Origin: Pseudooctadecabacter jejudonensis
Lineage (GTDB): Bacteria > Pseudomonadota > Alphaproteobacteria > Rhodobacterales > Rhodobacteraceae
DNA length: 64,000 bases
Direction: 5' to 3'
NCBI RefSeq assembly: GCF_900172275.1
Contig: NZ_FWFT01000006.1
Span: 124,001 to 188,000 of the forward strand
Each line of letters opens with the position of its first letter. Position 1 is the first letter of the stretch. The notes beneath the pieces were generated by a model that was given only the letters and a program-made list of their open reading frames with translations, ran no database searches and had not been told where the DNA came from. Position numbers and translations under genes: made by a program. Shown piece after piece: positions 1-10,033 of this stretch.

Positions 1-290
1 CCGGTTGGGACCGCTCCCCTTTGCGGATGGCTGCGGCCATGGCCGTGGGCATCCTGTGCGTCTACATCCCAGGCGTGCTGTGGCTGAGCGCCGGTGCGGC
101 GCTGCTGGGCGCTGCGGCGACGGCTGCTGTGTCCGGGTTTGTGGGCGGCGAAGCCTTCACCGGTTACGGGTGGGCTAACTGGTACGCCTACGGCGTGAAG
201 ACCTTTATCTGGGTTGATGCGCTGAAGCTGGTTGTTGCGGTCATCGCATTCCCTGCGATCTGGAAGCTGGTGGGCGACGCCCGCGGCTAA
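1..290 (+). CDS. bioY: BioY-like biotin transporter S component, C-terminal part
   Basis: The 3' end of a gene that runs in from the left edge; the open frame begins at base 3 and stops at 288-290. About 95 residues are visible and are strongly hydrophobic, with a GVLWLSAG helix followed by a short re-entrant stretch and a final YGVKTFIWVDALKLVVA helix. BioY proteins (substrate-binding membrane subunit of the biotin ECF transporter) end in the same way, with a conserved Asp-x-x-Lys after a Phe/Val-rich segment. The internal TTG/ATG codons near bases 21-39 are unlikely starts because homology continues upstream. A strong terminator follows at 316. The family assignment rests on the C-terminal helices only. 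Confidence 0.65.
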   Translation, partial: GWDRSPLRMAAAMAVGILCVYIPGVLWLSAGAALLGAAATAAVSGFVGGEAFTGYGWANWYAYGVKTFIWVDALKLVVAVIAFPAIWKLVGDARG

Positions 291-315
291 AACCGGCCTA
301 TAGGTGTTAAAATGA

Positions 316-351
316 GAGGCGCGGAGCGATGCTCCGCGCCTCGTTTTGTTT
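316..351 (+). terminator. Rho-independent terminator after bioY
   Basis: Perfect 12-bp inverted repeat (316-327 with 331-342, loop GAT) followed by GTTTTGTTT. It closes the bioY transcript. Confidence 0.85.
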
Positions 352-412
352 ATGGGTGCCTGTGGCAGGTGTGAGCCCATTCCGAAGGCGTGGATTTGGG
401 GTGTGACCTGCG

Positions 413-446
413 CCTCCGGCGGGGATATTTTTGAAACAAAGACAGG
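413..446 (+). repeat. Dispersed CCTCCGG/T-run repeat, copy a
   Basis: A 34-base element with head CCTCCGGCGGGG, a TTTTT core and a purine tail ending GACAGG, in the convergent gap between bioY and the hydrolase/OsmC gene. Its last 24 bases (423-446) are identical to 34947-34970. Related copies at 43415 and 56276 share the head and layout. Confidence 0.7.
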
Positions 447-449
447 GGC

Positions 450-1658
450 CTATGCCAATTTCGTCTCAATCCGGTTGCTGCGCTCAAGGGATTGGTGGAC
501 GGGGCAGCGGTCGGCGATTTCCAGCAGGCGGGCCCGTTGGGCGTCGTCGAGATCACCGGTGAGGTGGATCGTGCGGGTGAAGTTGTCGATCTTGGATTTG
601 GTTTCGGTGCCGGCGTCTTGTCCGTGGACTTTGTCATGTGTCACATCGACCAAAACATGGGTCAGCGGCCAGCCTTTGCGGCGCGCATACATGCGGATGG
701 TCATGGAGGTACAGGCCCCGAGACCTGCGGATAGAAAGCCATAGGGCGTGAGGCCTTTGTTGGTGCCGCCGTAGGCCGCCGGTTCGTCCGCGAGGACGTG
801 GTGGGGGCCTGATTGGATGTCTTGCAGAAAGCCTGAGGCGTCGGCCTCGGACACCCGTAGCACGCCTTCGGGGATGCCGATGGGGGGGGCGGGGCGGTTC
901 AGGTCAACGTATTTGGTGGCCCAGCTGGCGATCATATTGGCCACGTATTCGGCGTCTTGCGCACGTGTGAGCAGGTGATCGGCGTCATCGAGGGTGATGA
1001 AGCTTTTGGGGTGTTTGGCGGCCAAGAAAATCTCGGACGCGTTGTCGATGCTGACTGTTGCATCCCGCGGGGCGTGCAGGACCAGCAGCGCGGCATCCAA
1101 TTTGGCGATGGCGGGCGTCAGCTGGCCTTTGGCGACGTCTTCCAGAAAGTCGTTGGAGATGCGGAAGGGGCGACCGCCCAGCGTAACCTCGGCCACGCCG
1201 TCTCGGATGATGTCGGGCAGGCTGTCGGCGAAGTTGTGGGTGACGTGTTCGGGGTCAAAGGGCGCGCCGATGGTCACGACGCCTTTGATGGACGGCAAAT
1301 CAGGCGCTGCCTTGAGCACGGCGGCCCCGCCCAGACTATGACCGATCAGCAGGGAGGGGGTCATGCCACGTTTGTCCAACTCTGCCGCGGCGGCCGAGAG
1401 GTCAGCGACATTGGTGGTGAAGTTCGTATTCTCGAACTCGCCTTCCGAGTGGCCCAGGCCGGTGAAATCGAACCGCAGCACCGCGATGCCCATGGCCGCC
1501 AGTCGGCCCGCGATGCGGCGGGCGGCGGGGATGTCTTTGGAACAGGTAAAGCAGTGCGCAAAGAGGGCCGTGGCCAGATGCGGCCCATCGGGCAGATCAA
1601 GACGGGCGGCGAGTTGTTGGCCATCGTGGCCTGGGAAGGTGAAACGTGTGGTGGGCAT
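450..1658 (-). CDS. Bifunctional alpha/beta hydrolase / OsmC-family protein
   Basis: A 402-residue two-domain fusion. Residues 1-250 form an alpha/beta hydrolase with nucleophile elbow GHSLGG (Ser108) and likely Asp199 (HAPRDA) and His228 (DADHLL) completing the triad. Residues 265-402 form an OsmC/Ohr-type domain with the two conserved cysteines, Cys316 (GLGACTSMT) and Cys385 (DRCPVHQ), that reduce organic hydroperoxides in this family. Such fusions are widespread in Proteobacteria; the physiological substrate is not known to me. It lies 102 bp downstream of dddP on the same strand, so co-transcription is possible. The stop codon lies three bases beyond a dispersed repeat. Confidence 0.88.
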   Translation of the reverse strand: MPTTRFTFPGHDGQQLAARLDLPDGPHLATALFAHCFTCSKDIPAARRIAGRLAAMGIAVLRFDFTGLGHSEGEFENTNFTTNVADLSAAAAELDKRGMTPSLLIGHSLGGAAVLKAAPDLPSIKGVVTIGAPFDPEHVTHNFADSLPDIIRDGVAEVTLGGRPFRISNDFLEDVAKGQLTPAIAKLDAALLVLHAPRDATVSIDNASEIFLAAKHPKSFITLDDADHLLTRAQDAEYVANMIASWATKYVDLNRPAPPIGIPEGVLRVSEADASGFLQDIQSGPHHVLADEPAAYGGTNKGLTPYGFLSAGLGACTSMTIRMYARRKGWPLTHVLVDVTHDKVHGQDAGTETKSKIDNFTRTIHLTGDLDDAQRARLLEIADRCPVHQSLERSNRIETKLA

Positions 1659-1760
1659 GGGTTTTGGTCCTTGTGTTGACCTTTACCTGCGCCTGCGCGG
1701 CTGACTGCGCAAGGGATGTGACGGGGGCGTCACGCTATGGTGAGAAATGTCACCGACTGG

Positions 1761-3101
1761 TTACAGCCCCATCAGCGCGTCATCCCAAGGGTAGGTGGTG
1801 AGGCGTTCATAGCCGTCTTCGGTGATCAGCACCTGATCTTCGAGCTTGATCGAAAAATCGCCGCCGACTTCGCCCACCAGCGCCTCTACACACAATGTCA
1901 TGCCTGGTTGCAGTTCGTAATCAAACGCGCCGGGCACCATCTTGTCTGGATAGGCCACGAGGGGCCATTCATCGCACAGGCCCACGCCATGCATAAGGCA
2001 GCCGTATTTTTGCGCCTGATATTTGTCATGCAGCACATGGGTGTTGCGGCTGAGGTCTTCGATATTCACCCCCGGTTTCAGCATTTCCATATTGGTTTCA
2101 ATATGTTCGACGGCGTGTTTCATCGCCTCGACCATGTCCGGGCGGGGCTTGTCGGGGCCGATCCACCAACTGCGCGAGATGTCGATGCAGATGCCGTAAC
2201 TGCCCACCAAATCAGTGTCAAAGGAGATGATTTCGTTGGGCCTTGTGATGCGCGGCCCGCATTCCTGAAACCACGGATTGGTGCGAGGACCTGATGCCAA
2301 CAGACGTGTTTCGATCCATTCACCGCCGCGTTTGATGTTTTCTGCGTGCAGAACCGCCCAGATGTCGTCTTCCGAACAGGTGCCGTTTCCGGCGTTCGCA
2401 CGGGCGAAGTCTTCCATGGCTTTGACGGAGGTTTCGCAGGCATGGTTGGCGCAGCGCATGGCCAGGATTTCGTCGGGGCCTTTGATGGAGCGGGCCTTTT
2501 CGGTGAGTTCTTCGCCCTCTTTTATGTCAAATCCTTGGGCTTCGAGGGCGCGCAGCCCGTGCAGCATGATCTTGTCCACACCAAGCCGCATGTTGCCGCC
2601 GCCGTGCTGTGCGATCAGGTGGCGGACCTCGTTTGAGAAAGTGTCGGCGGCGACATCGACTTTGTCGCCACGGTCGAAATAAAACAAATCCGCGCCGCTG
2701 CGCTGTTCGCGCACCAGCGGGTTGAAGGTGCTCAGGAAAGGAGAGTTTTTGTAATCCCAGATGACCATGTAGCCGTCGGCGCAGATGAGGACCGCGCGGA
2801 ACGGGTTGTGGGTGTTCCACAGCTGCATGTTGGTGCTGTCGGTGGCGTAGCGGATGTTGAGGGGATCGAACATCAGCAGACCGCCATAGTCGCGGTCCAC
2901 GATGTGTTGGGTCAGCCGCCGCCAGCGAAAGGCGCGCAGGTTGGCGAGGTTGGGCAGGGTGAGGCCTGCGGCCTCCCATTCGCGGAAGGCCAGTTGGGTG
3001 GGGCCGATTTCAATACGGTCCGCATCGTTGGGCGTTCCATCCCCCAGTGTCGCGCCGCGGGTCGGGTCAATCTTGCGGGTGTCGCGATAATGCGTGTTCA
3101 T
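1761..3101 (-). CDS. dddP: DMSP lyase DddP (M24-fold metalloenzyme)
   Basis: 446 residues, the usual DddP length, and near-collinear with roseobacter DddP as I remember it (IDPTRGATLGDG start, DSTNMQLWNTHNPFRAV, end DALMGL). DddP cleaves dimethylsulfoniopropionate to dimethyl sulfide and acrylate. It has the fold of M24 creatinase/aminopeptidase P enzymes. The six metal ligands described for the Ruegeria lacuscaerulensis structure fall at exactly the same residue numbers here: Asp295, Asp297, Asp307, His371, Glu406 and Glu421; Asp377, proposed as catalytic base, is also present (CDEWP). A strong Shine-Dalgarno GGAGGAGG precedes the ATG. No acrylate-utilisation gene (acuI, acuN/K) is adjacent. 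An ordinary Xaa-Pro peptidase is unlikely given the DMSP-lyase-specific N-terminus. Confidence 0.92.
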   Translation of the reverse strand: MNTHYRDTRKIDPTRGATLGDGTPNDADRIEIGPTQLAFREWEAAGLTLPNLANLRAFRWRRLTQHIVDRDYGGLLMFDPLNIRYATDSTNMQLWNTHNPFRAVLICADGYMVIWDYKNSPFLSTFNPLVREQRSGADLFYFDRGDKVDVAADTFSNEVRHLIAQHGGGNMRLGVDKIMLHGLRALEAQGFDIKEGEELTEKARSIKGPDEILAMRCANHACETSVKAMEDFARANAGNGTCSEDDIWAVLHAENIKRGGEWIETRLLASGPRTNPWFQECGPRITRPNEIISFDTDLVGSYGICIDISRSWWIGPDKPRPDMVEAMKHAVEHIETNMEMLKPGVNIEDLSRNTHVLHDKYQAQKYGCLMHGVGLCDEWPLVAYPDKMVPGAFDYELQPGMTLCVEALVGEVGGDFSIKLEDQVLITEDGYERLTTYPWDDALMGL

Positions 3102-3195
3102 GGCGGCCTCCTCCGGCTATGATCAGGCGATGGGGGAAGCGTGGCGGCGAGGGTGAGAGCTGTCCGGCCCAAAAACGACATTCAGGGGCGGGCTG

Positions 3196-3948
3196 ATGGA
3201 CGCAAAACCGACATCTATCCTGCAAAAGGCCCTGCCGGAGGGGCAGGCCGTGCGCGCGGCGGCGCGGTTGCCGTCCATGCAACCGGTTGTAGGGCCATGG
3301 TTGTTTTGCGACGACGCCTATGGCGCGCAGATGGTCGAACGACGTCGGTTGTTGGACACGCAGTTGGACGACGTGTGTGCTATGCAGCCTGACGGTTTGG
3401 TCGCAGCCCGGTCATTTCTGAACGATGTCTTGGGCTGTTTGCCAGAGGGGTTCGCGTTAGATGCTGGAACGGTGCGGTGTCCCGATGGAACGTCTCAGAC
3501 CGTCGATTGGGACCAGCCGTTGCAAACCGTGGGCCGGATCCTGCAACAGGACGTTTGCATTCTTGAAAAACGCGGAGATGAACATGTTTTGACAGGCGCT
3601 GTCCTGTGTTTTCCGGCCAGTTGGACCTTGGCCGAAAAGATCGGACGGCCTTTGGTTCGCATTCATCGCCCAGTGGCTGATTATGACGCTGGGATTGCTG
3701 CACGCGTGCAGCGGTTGTTTGATGGTGTGCAAAGGGGCCGGCCCATGTGGCGGGCCAATTTACTGCGATACAGTGATCCTGCGTTGTTTCAGCCTCGGCT
3801 CGAGGTGGACAAACGCCCCGTGGGCCAACCTGATGATCCCTTTATTCGGAGTGAGCGACAAACCGTGCTGCGTCTGGAGCATCCAGACGCAGTGGCTTTC
3901 GTCATTCACACGACGCTGGTGCAGGTCAGATCAGAAAAGGACCATTAG
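3196..3948 (+). CDS. DUF3445 / haem-dependent oxidative N-demethylase-like protein
   Basis: 250 residues, divergent from dddP with a 94-bp gap. The central LCFPASWTLAEKIGRPLVRIH block and the RSERQTVLRL plus FVIHTTLV block are typical of DUF3445, the family that includes the alpha subunit of haem-dependent oxidative N-demethylase (dimethylamine monooxygenase in methylamine-degrading bacteria). Chemistry on secondary amines is therefore a family-level inference. The partner reductase and tetrahydrofolate genes found next to true dimethylamine monooxygenases are not visible here, so this may be a stand-alone homologue. The last 18 bases overlap the end of a convergent small ORF. Confidence 0.72.
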   Translation: MDAKPTSILQKALPEGQAVRAAARLPSMQPVVGPWLFCDDAYGAQMVERRRLLDTQLDDVCAMQPDGLVAARSFLNDVLGCLPEGFALDAGTVRCPDGTSQTVDWDQPLQTVGRILQQDVCILEKRGDEHVLTGAVLCFPASWTLAEKIGRPLVRIHRPVADYDAGIAARVQRLFDGVQRGRPMWRANLLRYSDPALFQPRLEVDKRPVGQPDDPFIRSERQTVLRLEHPDAVAFVIHTTLVQVRSEKDH

Positions 3949-4230
3949 GACACAGGCCGCGATGACGCCTGCGGTGAACGCGGCCCTCACAGAGCCTGTA
4001 AAACACCACCGAAGCGGTGCCATGGCGACCTCAGCCAGATTGCGGGGCTCAGACGTGTGGCGGGGAAGGTTCCCGCTCATTGCCACGCCGCGGGTTTGCC
4101 ACGCGGCAGGAAGGGTCGACGCCCCAGACTGGATCGCGGATGCGGGCAAGTCACGGTTGCGGTGGGCCCCAAAACTGGCGGTCTGTTCATAGGGCGATGA
4201 CGGCGGGATATACTGGTTCACATTACTCAT
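3931..4230 (-). CDS. Small protein with a C-terminal membrane segment (hypothetical)
   Basis: 99 residues: a polar, Pro/Ser-rich N-terminal two thirds and one hydrophobic segment at the extreme C-terminus (FTAGVIAACVLMVLF), as in a tail-anchored protein. No family recognised. No good Shine-Dalgarno is seen before the ATG. It overlaps the DUF3445 gene tail to tail by 18 bases. The alternative is that it is a chance frame; the tail-anchor-like end and the absence of another gene in 3949-4353 argue mildly for a real gene. Confidence 0.4.
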   Translation of the reverse strand: MSNVNQYIPPSSPYEQTASFGAHRNRDLPASAIQSGASTLPAAWQTRGVAMSGNLPRHTSEPRNLAEVAMAPLRWCFTGSVRAAFTAGVIAACVLMVLF

Positions 4231-4353
4231 ACTGCCGGAATGTCAGCTAAAATCGTCAAGACGGAGTAAACGTAAAGGCAAGTTTGGGAATAAATTGTGA
4301 CGCGGCGGAGGCACACGACAGGGCGCGTCGCAGATCAGCGGGCCCCCAAAATG

Positions 4354-4381
4354 AAAAGGGCGCCCCGAGGGACGCCCTTTT
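4354..4381 (-). terminator. Terminator after glnA
   Basis: Hairpin AAAAGGGCG...CGCCCTTTT with one internal mismatch; on the minus strand it ends in a short T-run just downstream of the glnA stop. Confidence 0.7.
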
Positions 4382-4399
4382 GCAAACTCAAAACCGGAC

Positions 4400-5806
4400 T
4401 TAGCAGCTGTAGTACAGCTTGAATTCCATGGGGTGGGGGGTGTGCTCGTAGGCGTAGACCTCTTCCCACTTCAGTTCCATGTAGCCTTCGATCTGGTCTT
4501 TGGTGAACACGTCACCGGCCAGCAGGAAGTCCATGTCTTTTTCCAGCTCATCCAGGGCTTCACGCAGCGATGCGCAGACCGTTGGGATTTCGGCCAGCTC
4601 TTCTGCGGGCAGATCATAAAGGTCTTTGTCAGACGCAGGACCGGGATCGATCTTGTTCTTGATGCCGTCAAGGCCGGCCATCAACAGGGCCGCAAAGCAC
4701 AGATAGGGGTTGGCTGCGGGATCAGGGAAACGGGCCTCAACGCGCTTGGCTTTGGGGCTTTCTGTCCATGGAATACGCACACAACCGGAGCGGTTGCGGG
4801 CAGAGTAGGCGCGCAGAACGGGGGCTTCAAAGCCCGGGATCAGACGCTTGTAGGAGTTTGTGGACGGGTTGGTGAAGGCGTTGAGTGCCTTGGCGTGCTT
4901 CAGGATACCACCGATGAAGTACAGGGCTTCCTGAGACAGATCGGCGTATTTGTCGCCTGCAAACAGCGGCTTGCCGTCTTTCCAGATAGACATGTTCACG
5001 TGCATGCCGGTGCCGTTGTCGCCTGCGATGGGCTTGGGCATGAAGGTCGCGGACTTGCCGTAGGCCTGGGCCACGTTGTGAATGACGTACTTGTACTTCT
5101 GCAGCTCATCACCTTGCTTGGTCAGGCTGTCGAAGATCAGGCCAAGTTCGTGCTGACAGGAGGCCACCTCGTGGTGGTGCTTGTCCACTTTCATGCCCAG
5201 ACGCTTCATCGTGGACAGCATCTCGGAGCGGATATCCTGCGCGTCGTCGATGGGGTTGACGGGGAAGTAGCCGCCTTTGACGCCGGGACGGTGGCCGGTG
5301 TTGCCCATCTCGTACTCGGTGTCGGTGTTCCAGGCAGCGTCGATCGCGTCCACTTCGTAGGACACTTTGTTCATACCTACGGAGTAGCGCACGTCGTCGA
5401 AGAGGAAGAATTCAGCTTCAGGGCCAAAGTAGGCCACATCACCGATGCCGGAGGATTTCAGATAAGCCTCAGCGCGTTCGGCGGTGCCGCGTGGGTCACG
5501 GTCATAGCCTTCGCCTGTGTCAGGCTCAACAATGGAGCAGTGCAGGCAGAGGGTTTTTTCCGCATAGAAAGGGTCAACATAGGCGCTGGATGTGTCGGGC
5601 ATCAGCTTCATGTCGGATTCGTCGATGGATTTCCAGCCGGCGATGGAGGAGCCGTCGAACATAAAGCCTTCTTCAAGGAAGTCTTCGTCGACCTGGTCGG
5701 ACATCAATGTGACGTGCTGGAGTTTGCCGCGTGGATCAGTGAAGCGGATATCAACGTAATCGATATCTTCGTCAGCGATCATTTTCACGAGATCTTTGTT
5801 GTTCAT
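4400..5806 (-). CDS. glnA: Glutamine synthetase, type I
   Basis: 468 residues, full length for GSI-beta. It makes glutamine from glutamate, ammonia and ATP in the cytoplasm as a dodecamer. The N-terminal beta-grasp ([12 protein letters not shown]) and the catalytic domain with [24 protein letters not shown] and [11 protein letters not shown] motifs are intact. Tyr397 in the DLYDLPAEE motif is the adenylylation site, so GlnE-type control is expected. It lies 54 bp downstream of glnB, consistent with a glnBA operon; the T-run hairpin at 4354 ends it. Confidence 0.97.
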   Translation of the reverse strand: MNNKDLVKMIADEDIDYVDIRFTDPRGKLQHVTLMSDQVDEDFLEEGFMFDGSSIAGWKSIDESDMKLMPDTSSAYVDPFYAEKTLCLHCSIVEPDTGEGYDRDPRGTAERAEAYLKSSGIGDVAYFGPEAEFFLFDDVRYSVGMNKVSYEVDAIDAAWNTDTEYEMGNTGHRPGVKGGYFPVNPIDDAQDIRSEMLSTMKRLGMKVDKHHHEVASCQHELGLIFDSLTKQGDELQKYKYVIHNVAQAYGKSATFMPKPIAGDNGTGMHVNMSIWKDGKPLFAGDKYADLSQEALYFIGGILKHAKALNAFTNPSTNSYKRLIPGFEAPVLRAYSARNRSGCVRIPWTESPKAKRVEARFPDPAANPYLCFAALLMAGLDGIKNKIDPGPASDKDLYDLPAEELAEIPTVCASLREALDELEKDMDFLLAGDVFTKDQIEGYMELKWEEVYAYEHTPHPMEFKLYYSC

Positions 5807-5860
5807 TACTTACGTTTCCCCTGATGAATATTGGGTTTGGATAGATTTGGTTGGCCCGCC

Positions 5861-7028
<1,168 letters not shown>

Positions 7029-7320
7029 GGCGTTTCTCGCTCTGTGCTTGTTGTTCTGCCTCGTTTGTAGCCGCAAATATGGCAACAAATTGTTACCGGC
7101 GGGACTTCTTTTGTGTTTTTGCGCGGCATTGATGAGAGGTGAGTCTTTTTCGTCACGCACCTTGCTGCCACCGATGCAGGGCGGGGCTGATGCTGCGAGG
7201 CTTCCAAACCGCTGCAAAACCTTGTGGGATGGGTGGCGTTTTCCTCTCGCATCCTTCATTCGACTTTGCTAAGACGCGCCCAACTTAAGGGGATGGCTGT
7301 GCCGTCCCCTTATGAATACT

Positions 7321-7405
7321 GCGGGTGTGGCGAAATTGGTAGACGCACCAGATTTAGGTTCTGGCGCCGCAAGGCGTGGGGGTTCAAGTCCCTCCACCCG
7401 CACCA
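7321..7405 (+). tRNA. tRNA-Leu (anticodon TAG)
   Basis: 85 nt including an encoded CCA. The acceptor stem GCGGGTG/CACCCGC is perfect. The anticodon stem CCAGA/TCTGG encloses loop TTTAGGT, giving anticodon TAG (reads CUN leucine codons). A long variable arm (GGCGCCGCAAGGCGT) and a T-arm with GGTTCAAGTCC mark it as a class II tRNA. Confidence 0.96.
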
Positions 7406-7453
7406 AGAAATTGCCCCGATCGGGGCGTGAGAGATGAAAGAAGGACGATATCC

Positions 7454-8785
7454 ATGACGGTCAAAGAGACCCTGAACGACGGCCTGAAGCGCGGCTACGA
7501 GATCACGGTGACGGCCGCCGATCTGGACGGCGCGGTCAACGACAAGCTGAAAGAAGCGCAGCCCGAGATCGAGATGAAGGGTTTCCGCAAGGGCAAAGTG
7601 CCGATGGCGCTGCTGAAAAAGCAGTTTGGCCCACGTGTTCTTGGTGAAGCCATGCAGGAAGCTGTTGATGGCGCGATGAACAAGCATCTTGAAGAAAGTG
7701 GCGACCGCCCTGCGATGCAGCCTGAAATGAAGATGGCCAACGAAGACTGGAAAGAGGGCGACGATGTTGTCGTCAACGTGTCTTACGAAAAGCTGCCTGA
7801 GATCCCCGAAGTCGATTTTTCCGGCATCGCCTTGGAAAAACTGGTTGTGAAAGCCGACGACGCGGCCGTGGATGAGGCGCTGGGCTCACTGGCGGAGACC
7901 GCGCAGAATTTCGAAGACCGCAAGAAGGGGTCCAAGGCGAAAGACGGCGATCAGGTGATCTTTGATTTCCTGGGCAAAGTTGATGGCGAAGCGTTTGAGG
8001 GTGGTGCTGCCGAAGGTCACGCGCTGGTTCTGGGCTCTGGTCAGTTTATCCCTGGGTTCGAAGAGGGCTTGGTCGGTGTGAAAGCGGGCGACGAAACGGA
8101 CGTCACCGTGACCTTCCCCGAAGATTACAACGCAGAACATCTGGCCGGCAAAGAGGCTGTGTTCGAGTGCAAAATTCACAACGTGAAAGAGCCGAAGGCC
8201 GCCGAGATCGACGACGAAATGGCAAAGCAGTTTGGCGCAGAAGATCTGGCCGGTCTGAAAGGCCAGATTTCTGAACGTTTGGAAGAAGAATACGCAGGCG
8301 CCGCGCGGGCTGTGACCAAGCGTGCACTTTTGGATGAGCTGGACAAGGCCGTATCGTTCGAGTTGCCACCCTCGTTGGTGGACGCCGAGGCTGGCCAGAT
8401 CGCGCATCAGCTGTGGCACGAAGAAAACCCTGACGTTCAGGGCCATGATCACCCCGAGATCGAGCCGACGGATGAGCACAAGAAACTGGCTGAGCGCCGC
8501 GTGAAGTTGGGCTTGCTGCTGGCCGAAGTTGGTCAGAAGGCCGAAGTTCAAGTGACCGATGCGGAATTCACCCAAGCGGTGATGAACCAAGCGCGCCAAT
8601 ACGGCAACCAAGCACGCCAGTTCTTTGAATTCGTGCAACAAAACCAGCAGATGCAGCAGCAGATCCGCGCGCCCCTGTTCGAAGACAAAGTCGTCGATCA
8701 CATTGTGGAAGGGGCCAAAGTGACCGAGAAAGAGGTCTCTAAAGACGATCTTCAAAAGGCTGTTGAGGCTCTCGAAGAAGAGTAA
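7454..8785 (+). CDS. tig: Trigger factor (ribosome-bound chaperone)
   Basis: 443 residues from the ATG at 7454, giving the expected [19 protein letters not shown] start; the in-frame extension upstream runs back into the tRNA and is not real. The ribosome-binding signature GFRKGKVP is near residue 48, the FKBP-type PPIase domain spans about 150-245 ([15 protein letters not shown] to FECKIHNV), and the helical C-terminal chaperone domain follows. It binds nascent chains at the ribosomal exit near L23. Expressed alone: tRNA upstream and a hairpin at 8813 downstream. Confidence 0.96.
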   Translation: MTVKETLNDGLKRGYEITVTAADLDGAVNDKLKEAQPEIEMKGFRKGKVPMALLKKQFGPRVLGEAMQEAVDGAMNKHLEESGDRPAMQPEMKMANEDWKEGDDVVVNVSYEKLPEIPEVDFSGIALEKLVVKADDAAVDEALGSLAETAQNFEDRKKGSKAKDGDQVIFDFLGKVDGEAFEGGAAEGHALVLGSGQFIPGFEEGLVGVKAGDETDVTVTFPEDYNAEHLAGKEAVFECKIHNVKEPKAAEIDDEMAKQFGAEDLAGLKGQISERLEEEYAGAARAVTKRALLDELDKAVSFELPPSLVDAEAGQIAHQLWHEENPDVQGHDHPEIEPTDEHKKLAERRVKLGLLLAEVGQKAEVQVTDAEFTQAVMNQARQYGNQARQFFEFVQQNQQMQQQIRAPLFEDKVVDHIVEGAKVTEKEVSKDDLQKAVEALEEE

Positions 8786-8812
8786 AGTCTTCGACTTGGC
8801 GACACATTTTTG

Positions 8813-8839
8813 GGGCCGTCCTGAAAGGGGCGGCCCTTT
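8813..8839 (+). terminator. Terminator after tig
   Basis: Nine-bp stem (8813-8821 with 8828-8836, one G-T pair), loop TGAAAG, followed by TTT. Confidence 0.65.
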
Positions 8840-8965
8840 GTCGTGGTCCGGTAGTTGCCAAAAACTAAGGAAAACCCGACCCGAACTGCACAAATTTCCG
8901 TTAGGTAAATCCTGAATGTTTGGTTAAAAAATCCTCACGACTATTTTACTTCGGGGATTATTACT

Positions 8966-9439
8966 ATGAAGAAACTATTGGCAACGGTTGCAGCATTGGT
9001 GGGGTTTGCAGGGGCGGCACAGGCGTGTCCGAACTGGAGCATGAACCCGACATATGGGTCCTACAACCTGACTTTGGGGCAGATGCGGTCTGGTCAGCGT
9101 GTTGGCCTTCAGGCTGGCGGCAACAACTACGTTTGGAACTGCCCGAACGTGAACCCACAGACCGACACGGGGGCGGGGTATTTCACCTCTGCGCCTGACG
9201 TGCGCATTTTCGCGAACAACATCGAAGGCAATCGCCTGATCCTGCGTGTGAACAGCAACTGTGACAGCGCACTGTTGATCAACACCGGCACTGCGACGTG
9301 GTACTACGATGACGATGACGCCGGAAATCTGGATCCGCAGATCGTTTTGACACGGCCGCGCAGTGGGCAGATCGATATCTGGGTTGGCACGTATGATGGC
9401 GGGTATTGCGACGCAAACCTGATCATTCAGGCTCAATAA
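8966..9439 (+). CDS. Secreted small protein, paralogue 1
   Basis: 157 residues with a clear Sec signal peptide (MKKLLATVAALVGFAGAAQA, cleavage before CPNW). The mature part has several Cys residues, a Tyr/Asn-rich first half, an acidic DDDD stretch near residue 115, and ends PRSGQIDIWVGTYDGGYCDANLIIQ. The end matches the next gene (PDGPLQVWVGS...CDATVILET), and both have a CD-x-x-L motif before a Trp, so the two are diverged paralogues, probably beta-sandwich periplasmic or extracellular proteins like the bacterial pre-peptidase C-terminal domain. No enzyme motif seen. Own hairpin terminator at 9463. Confidence 0.75.
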   Translation: MKKLLATVAALVGFAGAAQACPNWSMNPTYGSYNLTLGQMRSGQRVGLQAGGNNYVWNCPNVNPQTDTGAGYFTSAPDVRIFANNIEGNRLILRVNSNCDSALLINTGTATWYYDDDDAGNLDPQIVLTRPRSGQIDIWVGTYDGGYCDANLIIQAQ

Positions 9440-9462
9440 CCACGTCTTTCGTGTTTGCATTT

Positions 9463-9493
9463 GCCGCCCCTGACGGATGTTGGGGGCGGCTTT
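9463..9493 (+). terminator. Terminator after secreted protein 1
   Basis: Perfect GCCGCCCC/GGGGCGGC stem (9463-9470 with 9483-9490) followed by TTTCTT. Confidence 0.75.
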
Positions 9494-9564
9494 CTTATGG
9501 GAGCTGACGAAAAAGTCAGGGCCTGTAGCGTGACCTGCGCGGGCAACGCGGTATATCATGCAGT

Positions 9565-10032
9565 ATGAAGTACAGCGTTCTGATTTTCATTGGATGGGCG
9601 GGTATGGCGCAGGCCAGTTGTCCTGATCCATTCCTTCCCGCCGAAACATACAATGCGACCGGGCCAGATTTGATTGCGCCGCAATCTTGGGCGGTGCAGG
9701 CGACGGCGGAGGCGCAAGTGCCGTGCGCGGACTGGGCCGAAAATGATGTGCTGACCCATGAGTTGGTCGGATATTTGCCGATTGCGCCGTCAGCGGTGTT
9801 CAATCTGGAGGGGATGGCGCCCCATATCTTGATGGTCATGGCGGATGCGCAATGCGATCCCATATTGGCTGTCAGGTCCGGTGATGGGCTATGGCATTTC
9901 GGGCAGAGCGCGAATGATCGACAGGAGGTTGTCGTTTGGGGCGCGCCTGATGGGCCGTTGCAGGTGTGGGTCGGGTCTGCCAGGCAAACCAGCTGCGACG
10001 CCACGGTTATCCTTGAGACGTTTGACCGCTGA
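9565..10032 (+). CDS. Secreted small protein, paralogue 2
   Basis: 155 residues with a short signal peptide (MKYSVLIFIGWAGMAQA, then SCPDPF). It shares with the preceding gene a Cys-Pro mature N-terminus, a central QCDPILAV / NCDSALLI block, a following Trp, and the C-terminal L-x-V-W-V-G motif with a late CDA. No Shine-Dalgarno is obvious before the ATG. It converges with the EAL gene, leaving a single base between the two stop codons. Function unknown; probably extracytoplasmic. Confidence 0.65.
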   Translation: MKYSVLIFIGWAGMAQASCPDPFLPAETYNATGPDLIAPQSWAVQATAEAQVPCADWAENDVLTHELVGYLPIAPSAVFNLEGMAPHILMVMADAQCDPILAVRSGDGLWHFGQSANDRQEVVVWGAPDGPLQVWVGSARQTSCDATVILETFDR

Positions 10033-10033
10033 T

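Noticed and set aside
4433-5824. A 463-codon open frame opposite glnA
   Set aside because: It mirrors glnA exactly and has no start signal or recognisable domain; the strong GC-rich codon bias of glnA keeps the opposite frame open.
7321-7405. Phage or island attachment site at the tRNA-Leu gene
   Set aside because: No repeat of the tRNA 3' end and no integrase gene was seen in the window.
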